Shown: positions 37,417-45,866, counted from the stretch's first letter. The stretch: DNA of 64,000 bases from Rhizobium freirei PRF 81 (GCF_000359745.1 NZ_AQHN01000089.1:281001-345000); one strand, 5' to 3'. Notes: generated by a model from the letters alone, not told the origin. A program made the numbers and translations.

Positions 37417-38817
37417 TCAGTATCTGTAGTGGTCAGACTTGAAAGGACCGCGTGGCGTTACGCCGATATACGATGCCTGCTCTTCGGAAAGCTCCGTCAA
37501 TTTTACGCCGAGCTTGGCGAGATGCAGACGAGCGACCTTCTCGTCGAGGTGCTTCGGCAGCACGTAGACTTCGCTCTTGTACTGGCCGGGCTTGGTGAAA
37601 AGCTCGATCTGCGCCAGCGTCTGGTTGGTGAAGGAAGCCGACATCACGAAGGACGGGTGGCCGGTGGCGTTGCCGAGGTTCAGCAGACGGCCTTCCGAGA
37701 GCAGGATAATGCGGTTGCCCTTGGAGAACTCGACCATGTCGACTTGCGGCTTGATGTTCGTCCACTTCTGGTTCCGCAGAGCGGCAACCTGGATTTCGTT
37801 GTCGAAGTGGCCGATGTTGCCGACGATCGCCATGTCCTTCATCGCACGCATGTGGTCGATGCGGATGACGTCCTTGTTGCCGGTCGTGGTGATGAAGATG
37901 TCGGCCGAGGAAACGACGTCCTCGAGCTGAACGACTTCATAGCCGTCCATGGCAGCCTGCAAGGCGCAGATCGGGTCGACTTCGGTCACCTTGACGCGGG
38001 CGCCGGCGCCGGAAAGCGAAGCGGCAGAACCCTTGCCGACGTCGCCGTAACCGCAGACGACGGCAACCTTGCCGGCCATCATGACGTCGGTGGCGCGACG
38101 GATGCCGTCAACCAGCGATTCCTTGCAGCCATACTTGTTGTCGAACTTCGACTTGGTGACGCTGTCGTTGACGTTGATGGCCGGGAAGGGCAGCAGGCCC
38201 TTCTGGCTGAGCTGGTAGAGACGGTTGACGCCAGTGGTGGTTTCTTCCGTCACGCCCTTGATGGCGTCGCGCTGCTTGGTGAACCAGCCAGGCGTTGCTT
38301 GAAGGCGCTTCTTGATCTGCGCGAAGAGGATTTCTTCTTCTTCCGAATGCGGATGGGAGAGCACGTCCTCGCCGGCTTCGGCGCGGGCGCCGAGCAGGAT
38401 GTACATGGTGGCGTCACCACCATCGTCGAGGATCATGTTGGACAGGCCGCCATCGGCCCACTGGAAGATCTTGTCCGTGTAGATCCAGTAGTCTTCGAGG
38501 CTCTCGCCCTTGACGGCGAAGACCGGAACGCCGGAAGCGGCGATCGCGGCGGCAGCGTGATCCTGCGTCGAGAAGATGTTGCACGATGCCCAACGTACCT
38601 GAGCGCCGAGTGCCACCAGCGTCTCGATGAGAACGGCGGTCTGGATCGTCATGTGCAGGGAACCGGTGATGCGCGCGCCCTTCAGCGGCTGCGCTTCGCC
38701 GAATTCGGCGCGGCAAGCCATCAGGCCCGGCATCTCGGTTTCGGCGATCGTGATTTCTTTGCGGCCGAAGTCGGCAAGGCCGATATCCGCGACGACGTAG
38801 TCCTTTTCAGTGCTCAT
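37417..38817 (-). CDS. ahcY: Adenosylhomocysteinase
   Basis: Hydrolyses S-adenosylhomocysteine to adenosine and homocysteine, relieving product inhibition of methyltransferases. The ATG at 38817 gives 466 residues beginning MSTEKDYVVADIGLADFG. Signatures are the NAD-binding VVCGYGDVGKGSAASL and GNIGHFDNEIQ, the substrate-site motif SCNIFSTQDHAAAA, and the C-terminal KSDHYRY. The extension to 38940 runs into the regulatory region and is rejected. The promoter region carries a striking repeat (38945-38974). Confidence 0.97.
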   Translation of the reverse strand: MSTEKDYVVADIGLADFGRKEITIAETEMPGLMACRAEFGEAQPLKGARITGSLHMTIQTAVLIETLVALGAQVRWASCNIFSTQDHAAAAIAASGVPVFAVKGESLEDYWIYTDKIFQWADGGLSNMILDDGGDATMYILLGARAEAGEDVLSHPHSEEEEILFAQIKKRLQATPGWFTKQRDAIKGVTEETTTGVNRLYQLSQKGLLPFPAINVNDSVTKSKFDNKYGCKESLVDGIRRATDVMMAGKVAVVCGYGDVGKGSAASLSGAGARVKVTEVDPICALQAAMDGYEVVQLEDVVSSADIFITTTGNKDVIRIDHMRAMKDMAIVGNIGHFDNEIQVAALRNQKWTNIKPQVDMVEFSKGNRIILLSEGRLLNLGNATGHPSFVMSASFTNQTLAQIELFTKPGQYKSEVYVLPKHLDEKVARLHLAKLGVKLTELSEEQASYIGVTPRGPFKSDHYRY

Positions 38818-38944
38818 GAAGATCTCCAGCCTGAACGATGCAATCGCGCCAAAGGCAAACGCCTCGGCCGAATGCAACAAGAATTGCACGCTGACAGCGT
38901 GTGGATGATGCCGTGTAGCAGGCTTCAGGGCGGAAATCAATAAT

Positions 38945-38974
38945 GATATAAAGAAGTCTTTATGTCTTTATATC
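38945..38974 (-). promoter_or_regulatory. Three-part ATAAAGA operator upstream of ahcY
   Basis: Ten-base inverted arms GATATAAAGA (38945-38954) and TCTTTATATC (38965-38974) contain an inner palindrome ATAAAGA-AG-TCTTTAT (38948-38963). Thus there are one ATAAAGA and two TCTTTAT half-sites, 8 bases apart. The site lies about 130 bases before the ahcY start. It recalls the palindromes assigned to SahR-type ArsR regulators of methionine/SAH metabolism, but that link is recalled, not tested. Confidence 0.5.
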
Positions 38975-38998
38975 CAGGCGGCGACCGGCGGGAAACGC

Positions 38999-39274
38999 CT
39001 AAATTTCCTCGCCGAACTTGTTGGCCACCAGCTGGTCCAGCGCTTCCAGCGCTTCGGCAGCCTGATTGCCGCTTGCCGTCACCGTGACGCTGCAGCCAGG
39101 GCTGGCCGCCAGCATCATCAGGCCCATGATCGAAGTGCCGCCGACCGTCGTGCCGTCCTTCGAAACGGTGATGGCGGCGTCGTAGGCTGCGACGGTCTGG
39201 ACGAATTTGGCGGAGGCGCGGGCATGGAGGCCCCGCTTGTTGATGATCAGGAGTTCACGGGAAAGCTCAGTCAT
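38999..39274 (-). CDS. ptsH: HPr-family phosphocarrier protein
   Basis: A 91-residue HPr or NPr. The phospho-acceptor His17 is in RGLHARAS, and the regulatory-Ser region reads GTSIMGLM with Ser48 at the position phosphorylated by HPr kinase in Gram-positives. It follows EIIA(Man) by 18 bases and precedes ahcY by 181 bases on the same strand. No EIIB or EIIC is present, so this is a regulatory PTS. Confidence 0.92.
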   Translation of the reverse strand: MTELSRELLIINKRGLHARASAKFVQTVAAYDAAITVSKDGTTVGGTSIMGLMMLAASPGCSVTVTASGNQAAEALEALDQLVANKFGEEI

Positions 39275-39292
39275 GGGGGCGGTGCTGTCTCG

Positions 39293-39694
39293 TCATTTGC
39301 CGCTGAGGACGCGGCTGGCCACGTTGATGTATTTGCGACCGGCCTCTGAAGCCTCCACCAGGGCTTTCTCCATGTTGTTGTCGCCGCGCACGCCCGCGAG
39401 CTTGATGAGCATCGGCAGATTGACGCCTGCAATGACCTCGGTATGGCCGCTGTTCATGACGGAGATTGCGAGATTGGAGGGAGTGCCGCCGAACATGTCG
39501 GTGAGGATAATGACGCCGTGTCCGTCATCGGCGCCAGCGACAGCCTGCAGGATGTCCTGCCGCCGCTTGTCCATGTCGTCTTCGGGACCAATGCATACCG
39601 TCTCTATGAACTTCTGCGGACCAACGACATGCTCGACAGCATGCCGAAACTCTTCAGCCAGCTTGCCATGAGTGACAAGCACAAGTCCGATCAT
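39293..39694 (-). CDS. PTS EIIA(Man)-type regulatory component
   Basis: A 133-residue mannose-family EIIA. The N-terminus MIGLVLVTHGKLAEEF carries the phospho-His at residue 9, and DMFGGTPSNLA is the conserved substrate-facing loop. The ATG at 39694 is used; the longer frame from 39760 lacks family similarity. In rhizobia and Brucella such an EIIA works without a permease, receiving phosphate through HPr and probably regulating partner proteins. HprK lies 152 bases upstream on the same strand. Confidence 0.88.
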   Translation of the reverse strand: MIGLVLVTHGKLAEEFRHAVEHVVGPQKFIETVCIGPEDDMDKRRQDILQAVAGADDGHGVIILTDMFGGTPSNLAISVMNSGHTEVIAGVNLPMLIKLAGVRGDNNMEKALVEASEAGRKYINVASRVLSGK

Positions 39695-39846
39695 GATATT
39701 ACTGCTCCCATCGCATACGCAAACAGGTGGCCCATATCGCAATGCAGCAATGTCGTCCACCGGTGGGGGGACATCTTGGCGATGAAAAGACGAAGTGCAA
39801 GCTTAAAATACAGGATTTGAACGCCTGTTGAGGCCGAGTCGGCCAA

Positions 39847-40311
39847 TTAATCCAGTCTGGCGCCGATTTTCGCCGTTATTATGGCGAGCGGATTCGCAGA
39901 GGTTGCGGACAGGCGGATCAAGGGCAACCGGACGGAGCCGGTAATGTCGATCTGCTCGTCTTCGGGTGGCAATCTCTCGGCGGTCGCCGGATCGACCGGA
40001 CGGATGGCAAAGTGCATCTCAGCCTTTGAAATGTAAGGCATACGAACGATGCCGGTATAGCGGATCTCCATCAGCCCGGCGATTGTGGGTGGGCATTCGG
40101 CGGTCACCGAACCGTCCTGCTTTGCAATCAGCACGCGGTCGTCGGCCACCAGCATGGCTGCAAGCCCGAGCGGCTTGGCGGCCGCAAGGCAAGAGAAGGC
40201 GAGCGTGGATTTGCCGCTTCCCGACGGTCCGAGAAATAAAAGCCCGGTCTTGCCGATGACGATCGCCGTGGCGTGAATATTGATCGTTTCGCCGGCCATG
40301 AGGGTGCTCAC
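39847..40311 (-). CDS. hprK: Short HPr kinase/phosphorylase
   Basis: A 154-residue HprK consisting of the kinase domain only: P-loop GPSGSGKST (28-36), a catalytic VADDRV segment and GLMEIRYTGIVRMPYI as the K-box region. The N-terminal domain of Firmicutes HprK is absent, as is usual in alphaproteobacteria. It starts at GTG 40311, overlapping the chvG stop by four bases (GTGA), so its synthesis is coupled to the sensor kinase. It would phosphorylate Ser48 of HPr. Confidence 0.88.
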   Translation of the reverse strand: MSTLMAGETINIHATAIVIGKTGLLFLGPSGSGKSTLAFSCLAAAKPLGLAAMLVADDRVLIAKQDGSVTAECPPTIAGLMEIRYTGIVRMPYISKAEMHFAIRPVDPATAERLPPEDEQIDITGSVRLPLIRLSATSANPLAIITAKIGARLD

Positions 40312-42146
40312 GCCTGCGTCTTGGCGGGCAGCGAGAGGATGAAACGCGCACCGAGCAGCGTCGTACCGTCGCTGTCGACGATGTTTTCCGCGCGCAGTGA
40401 TCCGCCATGCGCCTCGGCGATCTGCCGGCTGATGGAGAGACCGAGGCCGGAATTCTGCCCGAAGCCTTCTGATTCCGGCCGGTCGGTGTAGAAGCGCTCG
40501 AAGATGCGGTCGATATTCTCGGCCTGGATGCCCGGACCGTTGTCCTCGACATAGATGACGCAGCGCGTTCTCGTGCGCGTCAGCCTGACCGTGATCTTGC
40601 CGGTATCATTCGGAACGAAAGAGCGGGCGTTCTCGATGAGGTTCGTGACGATCTGGCCGATACGCAGATCGTGGCCGTCGACGGTGAACTTCGCCTTGTT
40701 GGCAGGCTTGCGGTCGACCACATATTCGATCTCGACGGCCCGCTTGCTGTGTCCGACTTGCCGCGAAATGTCGATCATGTCGCGCAGCAGTACTTCCAGA
40801 TCGAGCGATCTCGCATCCGAACGGGCGAGTTCGGCGTCGAGCCGCGATGCGTCCGAGATATCGCTGATCAGGCGATCGAGGCGGCGCACGTCGTGCTGGA
40901 TCACGTCCATCAGCCGCTTCTTGGAATCGTCGCTCTTGGCAAGCGGCAGCGTTTCGACGGCGCTGCGCAGCGATGTCAGCGGGTTCTTCAGCTCGTGGCT
41001 GACATCGGCCGCGAAACTCTCGATCGCGTCGATGCGGTCATAGAGCGCCGATGTCATGTCGCGAAGCGCGATCGACAGGTTGCCGATTTCGTCCTGGCGG
41101 GCCGAGAAATCCGGAATTTCCTCGCGTTCCTTCGCTCCGCCGCGGCGCACGCGGATGGCTGCTGCCGACAGCCGGCGCAGCGGATTGGCGATGGTGGAGG
41201 AGAGAAGCAGCGACAGCACGACGTTGACCAGGGTCGCAACGCCGAAGACGCGCATGATCGCCAGCCGTTCGGCATGAACGATCTTGTCGATGTCGCCAGC
41301 CTGGGTCGAGAGCAGCAACACGCCGAGCACGGCGCGGAAGCGCTGGACCGGCACGGCGACGGAAACGATCAGCTCGCCCTTCTCCGTCGTGCGGACCACT
41401 GCGCCGCGCACGCCCGTCAGCGCATTCATGACTTCCGGATAGATGGAGCCGTCGCCGCCAGGCGCTTCCTTGTAAACGGGCAGGTTGCCCGGCTGCAGCA
41501 TCTTGTTGAGCAGACCGCTGAACCAGTCGGACCAGTTCTGCTTCTCGTCGTCGACGGGCGGCAGGTCGTAGCGCAGCACCTGGCCGCGCGAATAAAGATG
41601 GCGGCTGTCGAGCAGCAGGTTGGCGTCGGCATCGAAGATGCGGGCGCGGGTGCGCGTCGGCGAGATCAGCCGCGTCAGCACCGGCGCCACCTTTTCCGGG
41701 TCGATCGGGAATTCCAGATCCTCGTCGTTCGGAACAGGCGTGATGCTTTGACCGGCCTGCAGCTCCAGGAGCTTCTGCGGATCGATGGTGATGGAGTTCG
41801 TATCGACCGAAGCCGAAGCCGAAACGGCGCCGGCGATGATCTCGCCCTGCGTCAGCAGGCTTTCGACACGCGCGTCGATCAGGCCCTCGCGAAACTGGTT
41901 GAGGTAGAGAATGCCGCCGACGAGAACGACGAGGGCGGCGAGATTGAAGAACAGAATGCGCCGCGTCAGGCTCGAGAAGACGGCATTGCCGAAGATGCGG
42001 CGGATCAGCACGAAGGGATGGGACCAGCGGCGGCGCGCGATTCGAGCGCCGCTCGGGCTTTCCGAGTCGTCTATATCTCTGTCCTGCACCAGCTGTGCCA
42101 AGCCAACGGCCCTTTCGAAGAACGGGATCGCCGATCCCGTCCGCAT
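40308..42146 (-). CDS. chvG: ChvG/ExoS sensor histidine kinase
   Basis: Inner-membrane sensor for acid and envelope stress, controlling exopolysaccharide and symbiosis genes in relatives. The ATG at 42146 gives 612 residues. Transmembrane segments RILFFNLAALVVLVGGILYL and RVFGVATLVNVVLSLLLSS flank a large periplasmic domain that ExoR would bind. Next come a HAMP region, the H-box ADVSHELKNPLTSL and the N-box NLIENARSF. The G-boxes are DNGPGIQ and GLGLSISRQI. It follows chvI with a 146-base gap that contains a palindromic repeat. Confidence 0.93.
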   Translation of the reverse strand: MRTGSAIPFFERAVGLAQLVQDRDIDDSESPSGARIARRRWSHPFVLIRRIFGNAVFSSLTRRILFFNLAALVVLVGGILYLNQFREGLIDARVESLLTQGEIIAGAVSASASVDTNSITIDPQKLLELQAGQSITPVPNDEDLEFPIDPEKVAPVLTRLISPTRTRARIFDADANLLLDSRHLYSRGQVLRYDLPPVDDEKQNWSDWFSGLLNKMLQPGNLPVYKEAPGGDGSIYPEVMNALTGVRGAVVRTTEKGELIVSVAVPVQRFRAVLGVLLLSTQAGDIDKIVHAERLAIMRVFGVATLVNVVLSLLLSSTIANPLRRLSAAAIRVRRGGAKEREEIPDFSARQDEIGNLSIALRDMTSALYDRIDAIESFAADVSHELKNPLTSLRSAVETLPLAKSDDSKKRLMDVIQHDVRRLDRLISDISDASRLDAELARSDARSLDLEVLLRDMIDISRQVGHSKRAVEIEYVVDRKPANKAKFTVDGHDLRIGQIVTNLIENARSFVPNDTGKITVRLTRTRTRCVIYVEDNGPGIQAENIDRIFERFYTDRPESEGFGQNSGLGLSISRQIAEAHGGSLRAENIVDSDGTTLLGARFILSLPAKTQA

Positions 42147-42187
42147 GCTCTTATTCCATCGTTTGCCGTATGGTCCAGTTACCTGTT

Positions 42188-42238
42188 CGAGCATGATGCA
42201 GAAAAGTGTAAGCGGTTTCGGACGACATCGTGCTCTAT
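42188..42238. repeat. Rhizobial palindromic repeat between chvI and chvG
   Basis: Outer arms GAGCATGAT (42190-42198) and ATCGTGCTC (42227-42235) match except one base. An inner GAAA and GGTTTC core matches the other copies in this window. A T run (ATTTTTTCTAG) follows on the plus strand. The pattern recalls a dispersed element found at many rhizobial loci. Confidence 0.7.
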
Positions 42239-42292
42239 TTTTTCTAGGGCGAATTCAGATTCCAGGTCGATTCGGCCTAAAATTATCCGGCT

Positions 42293-43027
42293 CTAGGCGG
42301 CTTCGCGGAAGCGGTAGCCGACGCCATACAGCGTCTCGATCATATCAAATTCGAGATCGACCATCTTGAATTTCTTGCGCAAGCGCTTGATGTGGCTATC
42401 GATCGTGCGGTCGTCGACATAGACCTGCTCGTCGTAGGCGGCGTCCATCAGGGCGTCGCGGCTCTTGACCACGCCGGGGCGCTGCGCCAGCGAATGCAGG
42501 ATTAGAAATTCGGTGACTGTCAGCGTTACCGGCTCGCCCTTCCAGGTGCAGGTATGGCGTTCCTGGTCCATGACAAGCTGGCCGCGCTCCAGCGAGCGGG
42601 CCTGCTGCGTCGCCCCCGGCTTCGCGACGGCGTTGCCGCCGCCGGCGGCATTGGCAGCCTCGCGGGCCGAAGCACGGCGAAGCACGGCCTTGACGCGTTC
42701 GACCAGCAGACGCTGCGAGAACGGCTTGGTGATGAAGTCGTCGGCGCCCATCTTCAGGCCGAAGAGCTCGTCGATCTCCTCGTCCTTGGACGTCAGGAAG
42801 ATTACCGGCAGATCGGATTTCTGGCGCAGGCGGCGCAAGAGCTCCATACCGTCCATGCGTGGCATCTTGATATCGAAGATCGCCAGCTGCGGCGGCCGGG
42901 CAAGCAGACCATCGAGCGCGGAGGCTCCGTCCGTGTAAGTCTCTACCTTATATCCCTCTGCTTCCAAGGCAATCGATACGGAAGTCAGGATATTGCGGTC
43001 GTCGTCAACGAGCGCGATTGTCAACAT
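42293..43027 (-). CDS. chvI: ChvI response regulator (OmpR family)
   Basis: Partner of ChvG. With the ATG at 43027 the phosphoacceptor falls at Asp52 (AIFDIKMP), the position reported for S. meliloti ChvI; the upstream ATG at 43045 adds six residues. The receiver domain spans about 1-118 (VDDDRN, TSKDEE, KPFSQRLL). It is followed by an Ala/Gly linker and a winged-helix C-terminal domain ending TLYGVGYRFREAA. Both starts have a GGAG-like site. It diverges from pckA over a 329-350 base region. Confidence 0.93.
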   Translation of the reverse strand: MLTIALVDDDRNILTSVSIALEAEGYKVETYTDGASALDGLLARPPQLAIFDIKMPRMDGMELLRRLRQKSDLPVIFLTSKDEEIDELFGLKMGADDFITKPFSQRLLVERVKAVLRRASAREAANAAGGGNAVAKPGATQQARSLERGQLVMDQERHTCTWKGEPVTLTVTEFLILHSLAQRPGVVKSRDALMDAAYDEQVYVDDRTIDSHIKRLRKKFKMVDLEFDMIETLYGVGYRFREAA

Positions 43028-43228
43028 GGTGTTCGTCTCCGTCATCAGTGCGCGTCTCCCGGATTTGGAATCCAGCCCAGGCGGTCTGCCAGCTCGGTCG
43101 GCGGTAACCTGGCGCGCTTATGGGGATAAAGGTGGAACAAATTGTGGCAAAGATAAAGGGGAGGATTGCTAAGGCCAAGCAACCGTGCCCGGCGGTTGTG
43201 TGACGAAACATCCCGTCATGGTTTATTC

Positions 43229-43266
43229 AAACGATTTAAAATTACCGAAATTTATTTAAATCGATT
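43229..43266. promoter_or_regulatory. Two LacI-type half-palindromic operators upstream of pckA
   Basis: AAACGATT (43229-43236) and AATCGATT (43259-43266) both fit AANCGNTT, the central pattern of LacI-family sites, with centres 30 bases apart. In S. meliloti a LacI-type regulator PckR controls pckA. The rest of the 43046-43377 gap is AT-rich and shows no gene; it must contain both pckA and chvI promoters. Confidence 0.5.
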
Positions 43267-43377
43267 AAATACCTGATATCATTAAAGATTTTTTGTTTCT
43301 CGCTCTTGTGCTTTTAAAAAGACACCTCTACGCTTTAGGCAATTACAACGGCTGAGGCCTTTGCAGAGGAAAAAGTG

Positions 43378-44988
43378 ATGGAGCAATTCGGCGTCCGTAA
43401 TCCCGCGACTGAACTGGGATCGATTGGCCTGGGAGCCGCCGCCAGCGTGCGCTATAACCTCATGGAGGCTCATCTCTACGAGGAGGCGATTCGTCGTCGT
43501 GAAGCCGATTTGACCGCGGATGGCGCGCTCAGGGCTTTGACCGGCCAGCACACCGGCCGTTCCCCGAAAGACAAGTTCGTGGTGCGCAACGCCATCACAG
43601 AAGACCAGATCTGGTGGGACAACAACAAGCCGATGTCGCCGGAGCATTTCGAGCTCCTGCATGAGGACATGCTGGCCCATGCCCGCGGCAAGGACCTGTT
43701 CGTGCAGGATCTGATCGGCGGCGCGGACGTCGAATATGCTTTGCCGACGCGCGTCATCACCGAATTCGCCTGGCACTCGCTGTTCATCCGCAATCTGCTC
43801 ATCCGTCCCGACCGTTCGGCACTCGAAAGCTTCGTGGCGAAGCTGACGATTATCGATCTGCCGAGCTTCCGTGCCGATCCGGAGCGTCATGGCTGCCGCA
43901 CGGAAACGGTCATTGCCTGCGACTTCGTCAACGGCATCGTCCTGATCGGTGGCACGTCCTACGCCGGCGAGATGAAGAAGTCGGTCTTCACGGCGCTGAA
44001 CTACCTACTGCCGGAGCGCGGCGTCATGCCGATGCACTGCTCGGCCAATGTCGGCCCCGAAGGCGATGCCGCGATCTTCTTCGGCCTGTCCGGCACCGGC
44101 AAGACGACGCTTTCGGCCGATCCGACCCGCACGCTCATCGGTGACGACGAGCATGGCTGGGGCGAAAACGGCATCTTCAATTTCGAAGGCGGCTGCTACG
44201 CCAAGACCATCCGCCTGTCGGCGGAGGCAGAGCCGGAAATCTACGCAACGACCCGCCGTTTCGGCACTGTGCTCGAAAATGTCGTGCTCGACGAACATGG
44301 CAAGCCCGATCTCGATGACGGTTCGCTGACCGAAAACACCCGCAGCGCCTACCCGCTGCATTTCATCCCGAACGCTTCGGAATCCGGCATGACGGGCCAT
44401 CCCGAGACGATCATCATGCTGACGGCCGACGCTTTCGGTGTCATGCCGCCGATCGCCAAGCTGACACCGGATCAGGCCATGTATCACTTCCTGTCCGGCT
44501 ACACCGCCAAGGTCGCCGGTACGGAGAAAGGCGTCGTCGAGCCGGAAGCCACATTCTCGACCTGCTTCGGCGCTCCCTTCATGCCGCGCCATCCGGCCGA
44601 ATACGGCAACCTGCTCAAGGAGCTGATTGCTCGTCACGGCGCCCGTTGCTGGCTCGTCAACACCGGTTGGACCGGCGGCGCCTACGGCACCGGTCGTCGT
44701 ATGCCGATCAAGGCGACGCGGGCGCTGCTCGCAGCTGCTTTGAAGGGCGATCTCGACAATGTCGAGTTCCGCATCGATCAGAATTTCGGCTTCGCGGTTC
44801 CGGTCGCGGTCGAAGGCGTCGACAGCGCCATCCTCGACCCGCGCTCCACCTGGGCTGATGGCGAAGCCTATGATGCGCAGGCCGAAAAGCTGGTGCAGAT
44901 GTTCGTCACCAACTTCGCGAAGTTCGAAGACCATGTGGACGGTAATGTCCGTGATGCGGCACCGGGCATGCCGGTCGCTGCGGAGTAG
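43378..44988 (+). CDS. pckA: Phosphoenolpyruvate carboxykinase (ATP)
   Basis: Converts oxaloacetate and ATP to PEP, CO2 and ADP; the key gluconeogenic step on dicarboxylates and PHB-derived carbon. The ATG at 43378 with AGAGGAAA upstream gives 536 residues (a GTG one codon earlier is possible). Motifs are GRSPKDKF, the kinase-1a GLSGTGKTT, and the kinase-2 LIGDDEHGW. It stands between chvI and arfB with a terminator behind it. Confidence 0.97.
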   Translation: MEQFGVRNPATELGSIGLGAAASVRYNLMEAHLYEEAIRRREADLTADGALRALTGQHTGRSPKDKFVVRNAITEDQIWWDNNKPMSPEHFELLHEDMLAHARGKDLFVQDLIGGADVEYALPTRVITEFAWHSLFIRNLLIRPDRSALESFVAKLTIIDLPSFRADPERHGCRTETVIACDFVNGIVLIGGTSYAGEMKKSVFTALNYLLPERGVMPMHCSANVGPEGDAAIFFGLSGTGKTTLSADPTRTLIGDDEHGWGENGIFNFEGGCYAKTIRLSAEAEPEIYATTRRFGTVLENVVLDEHGKPDLDDGSLTENTRSAYPLHFIPNASESGMTGHPETIIMLTADAFGVMPPIAKLTPDQAMYHFLSGYTAKVAGTEKGVVEPEATFSTCFGAPFMPRHPAEYGNLLKELIARHGARCWLVNTGWTGGAYGTGRRMPIKATRALLAAALKGDLDNVEFRIDQNFGFAVPVAVEGVDSAILDPRSTWADGEAYDAQAEKLVQMFVTNFAKFEDHVDGNVRDAAPGMPVAAE

Positions 44989-45016
44989 ACTTTTCGCAAC
45001 AGCAATGACTCACGTG

Positions 45017-45047
45017 AAACCCGGCGGCCGATCCGCCGGGTTTTTCG
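45017..45047 (+). terminator. Terminator after pckA
   Basis: Arms AAACCCGGCGG and CCGCCGGGTTT enclose a 5-base loop followed by T-rich sequence. Confidence 0.9.
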
Positions 45048-45065
45048 TTTCGCCTGATGTTTTCA

Positions 45066-45136
45066 AGCGCAATGCAATATGGAATAGAGCGAAATCAGGA
45101 AAAGCGCTCAGCGGTTTTCCGCTTGGAATTGCGTAG
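45066..45136. repeat. Rhizobial palindromic repeat between pckA and arfB
   Basis: The core GGAAAA (45098-45103) pairs with TTTTCC (45115-45120) around GCGCTCAGCGG. Outer CGCAATGC (near 45068) and GGAATTGCG (45125-45133) add a second imperfect pair. The core resembles copies at 16270 and 42188. Confidence 0.6.
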
Positions 45137-45201
45137 ACCGATAGAGCGGCGATACGGCTTCGACCGAATATTCGCTGTCCAGGGCAGGCGCGGAGAAAAT
45201 C

Positions 45202-45636
45202 ATGGCCAGCGAAGCGCTTTATATCAACGACCGGATCACCATTGCCGGCTGGGAGCTGACGGAACAGTTCGTTCTGGCGGGTGGTCCCGGTGGCCAGAAT
45301 GTCAACAAGGTCGCGACCGCAGTCCAGCTCTTCTTCAATGTCCAGAATTCTCCCTCGCTGACGGACCGTGTCAAGGCGAATGCCGTCAAGCTTGCCGGCC
45401 GGCGCGTCTCCAAGGATGGCGTATTGTTGATCGAGGCTAGCCGCTTCCGCAGCCAGGACCGAAATCGCGAGGACGCACGCGAGCGGCTGAAGGAACTGAT
45501 CCTCGAAGCCGCCGCCCCGCCACCGCCGCCGCGCAGAAAGACCAAGCCGACAAAGGGGTCCATCGAACGCAGGCTGAAGGAGAAGTCCGGGCGTTCCGAG
45601 GTCAAGAAGATGCGCGGCAAGGTCGGCGGCGATTAG
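45202..45636 (+). CDS. arfB: Alternative ribosome-rescue factor ArfB (peptidyl-tRNA hydrolase)
   Basis: A 144-residue class-I release-factor-like protein. The catalytic GGQ (residues 30-32) is in AGGPGGQNVNKVATAV. The basic C-terminal tail (KPTKGSIERRLKEKSGR) is the ribosome mRNA-channel insertion typical of ArfB/YaeJ. It rescues stalled ribosomes lacking a stop codon. It has no codon-recognition domain, so it is not PrfB. The upstream gap holds the pckA terminator and a repeat. Confidence 0.92.
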   Translation: MASEALYINDRITIAGWELTEQFVLAGGPGGQNVNKVATAVQLFFNVQNSPSLTDRVKANAVKLAGRRVSKDGVLLIEASRFRSQDRNREDARERLKELILEAAAPPPPPRRKTKPTKGSIERRLKEKSGRSEVKKMRGKVGGD

Positions 45637-45724
45637 GTTTGGTTTTCGGGCTGCGGTTTCAGTTTGGTTGGGTCAAGATGATGATAGTCACGCGAGCCTG
45701 GTTTCGTGGCAATTATGTGCCTGG

Positions 45725-45866
45725 CCCCTCATCCTAACCTTCTCCCCGCATTGCGGGGAGAAGGGACGACCGCACCAAATGGCGGACTCCAACTTCTGGC
45801 GGCCTGATTCAAGGCGAGATAGACTCCCTCGCCCCGCTTGCGGGGAGAGGGCTGGGGTGAGGGGCC
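45725..45866. repeat. Pair of GC-rich palindromic repeats between arfB and alkB
   Basis: Unit 1 (about 45725-45765) contains CTTCTCCCCGCA-TTGCGGGGAGAAG. Unit 2 (about 45822-45866) contains CCGCTTGCGG with flanking CCCTCG and GAGAGGGCTGGGGTGAGGGG. The units face opposite ways, with CCCCTCATCCTAA at one end and GGGGTGAGGGG at the other. Such elements are common in rhizobial intergenic DNA. Confidence 0.65.

Noticed and set aside
37393..38943. 516-codon plus-strand frame opposite ahcY
   Set aside because: ahcY is certain on the minus strand; the frame is a composition shadow.
38818..38998. SAH riboswitch in the ahcY leader
   Set aside because: No conserved riboswitch sequence or pseudoknot could be seen; the palindromic operator explains the structure better.
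40671..42296. 541-codon plus-strand frame opposite chvG
   Set aside because: ChvG kinase boxes are in the minus frame.
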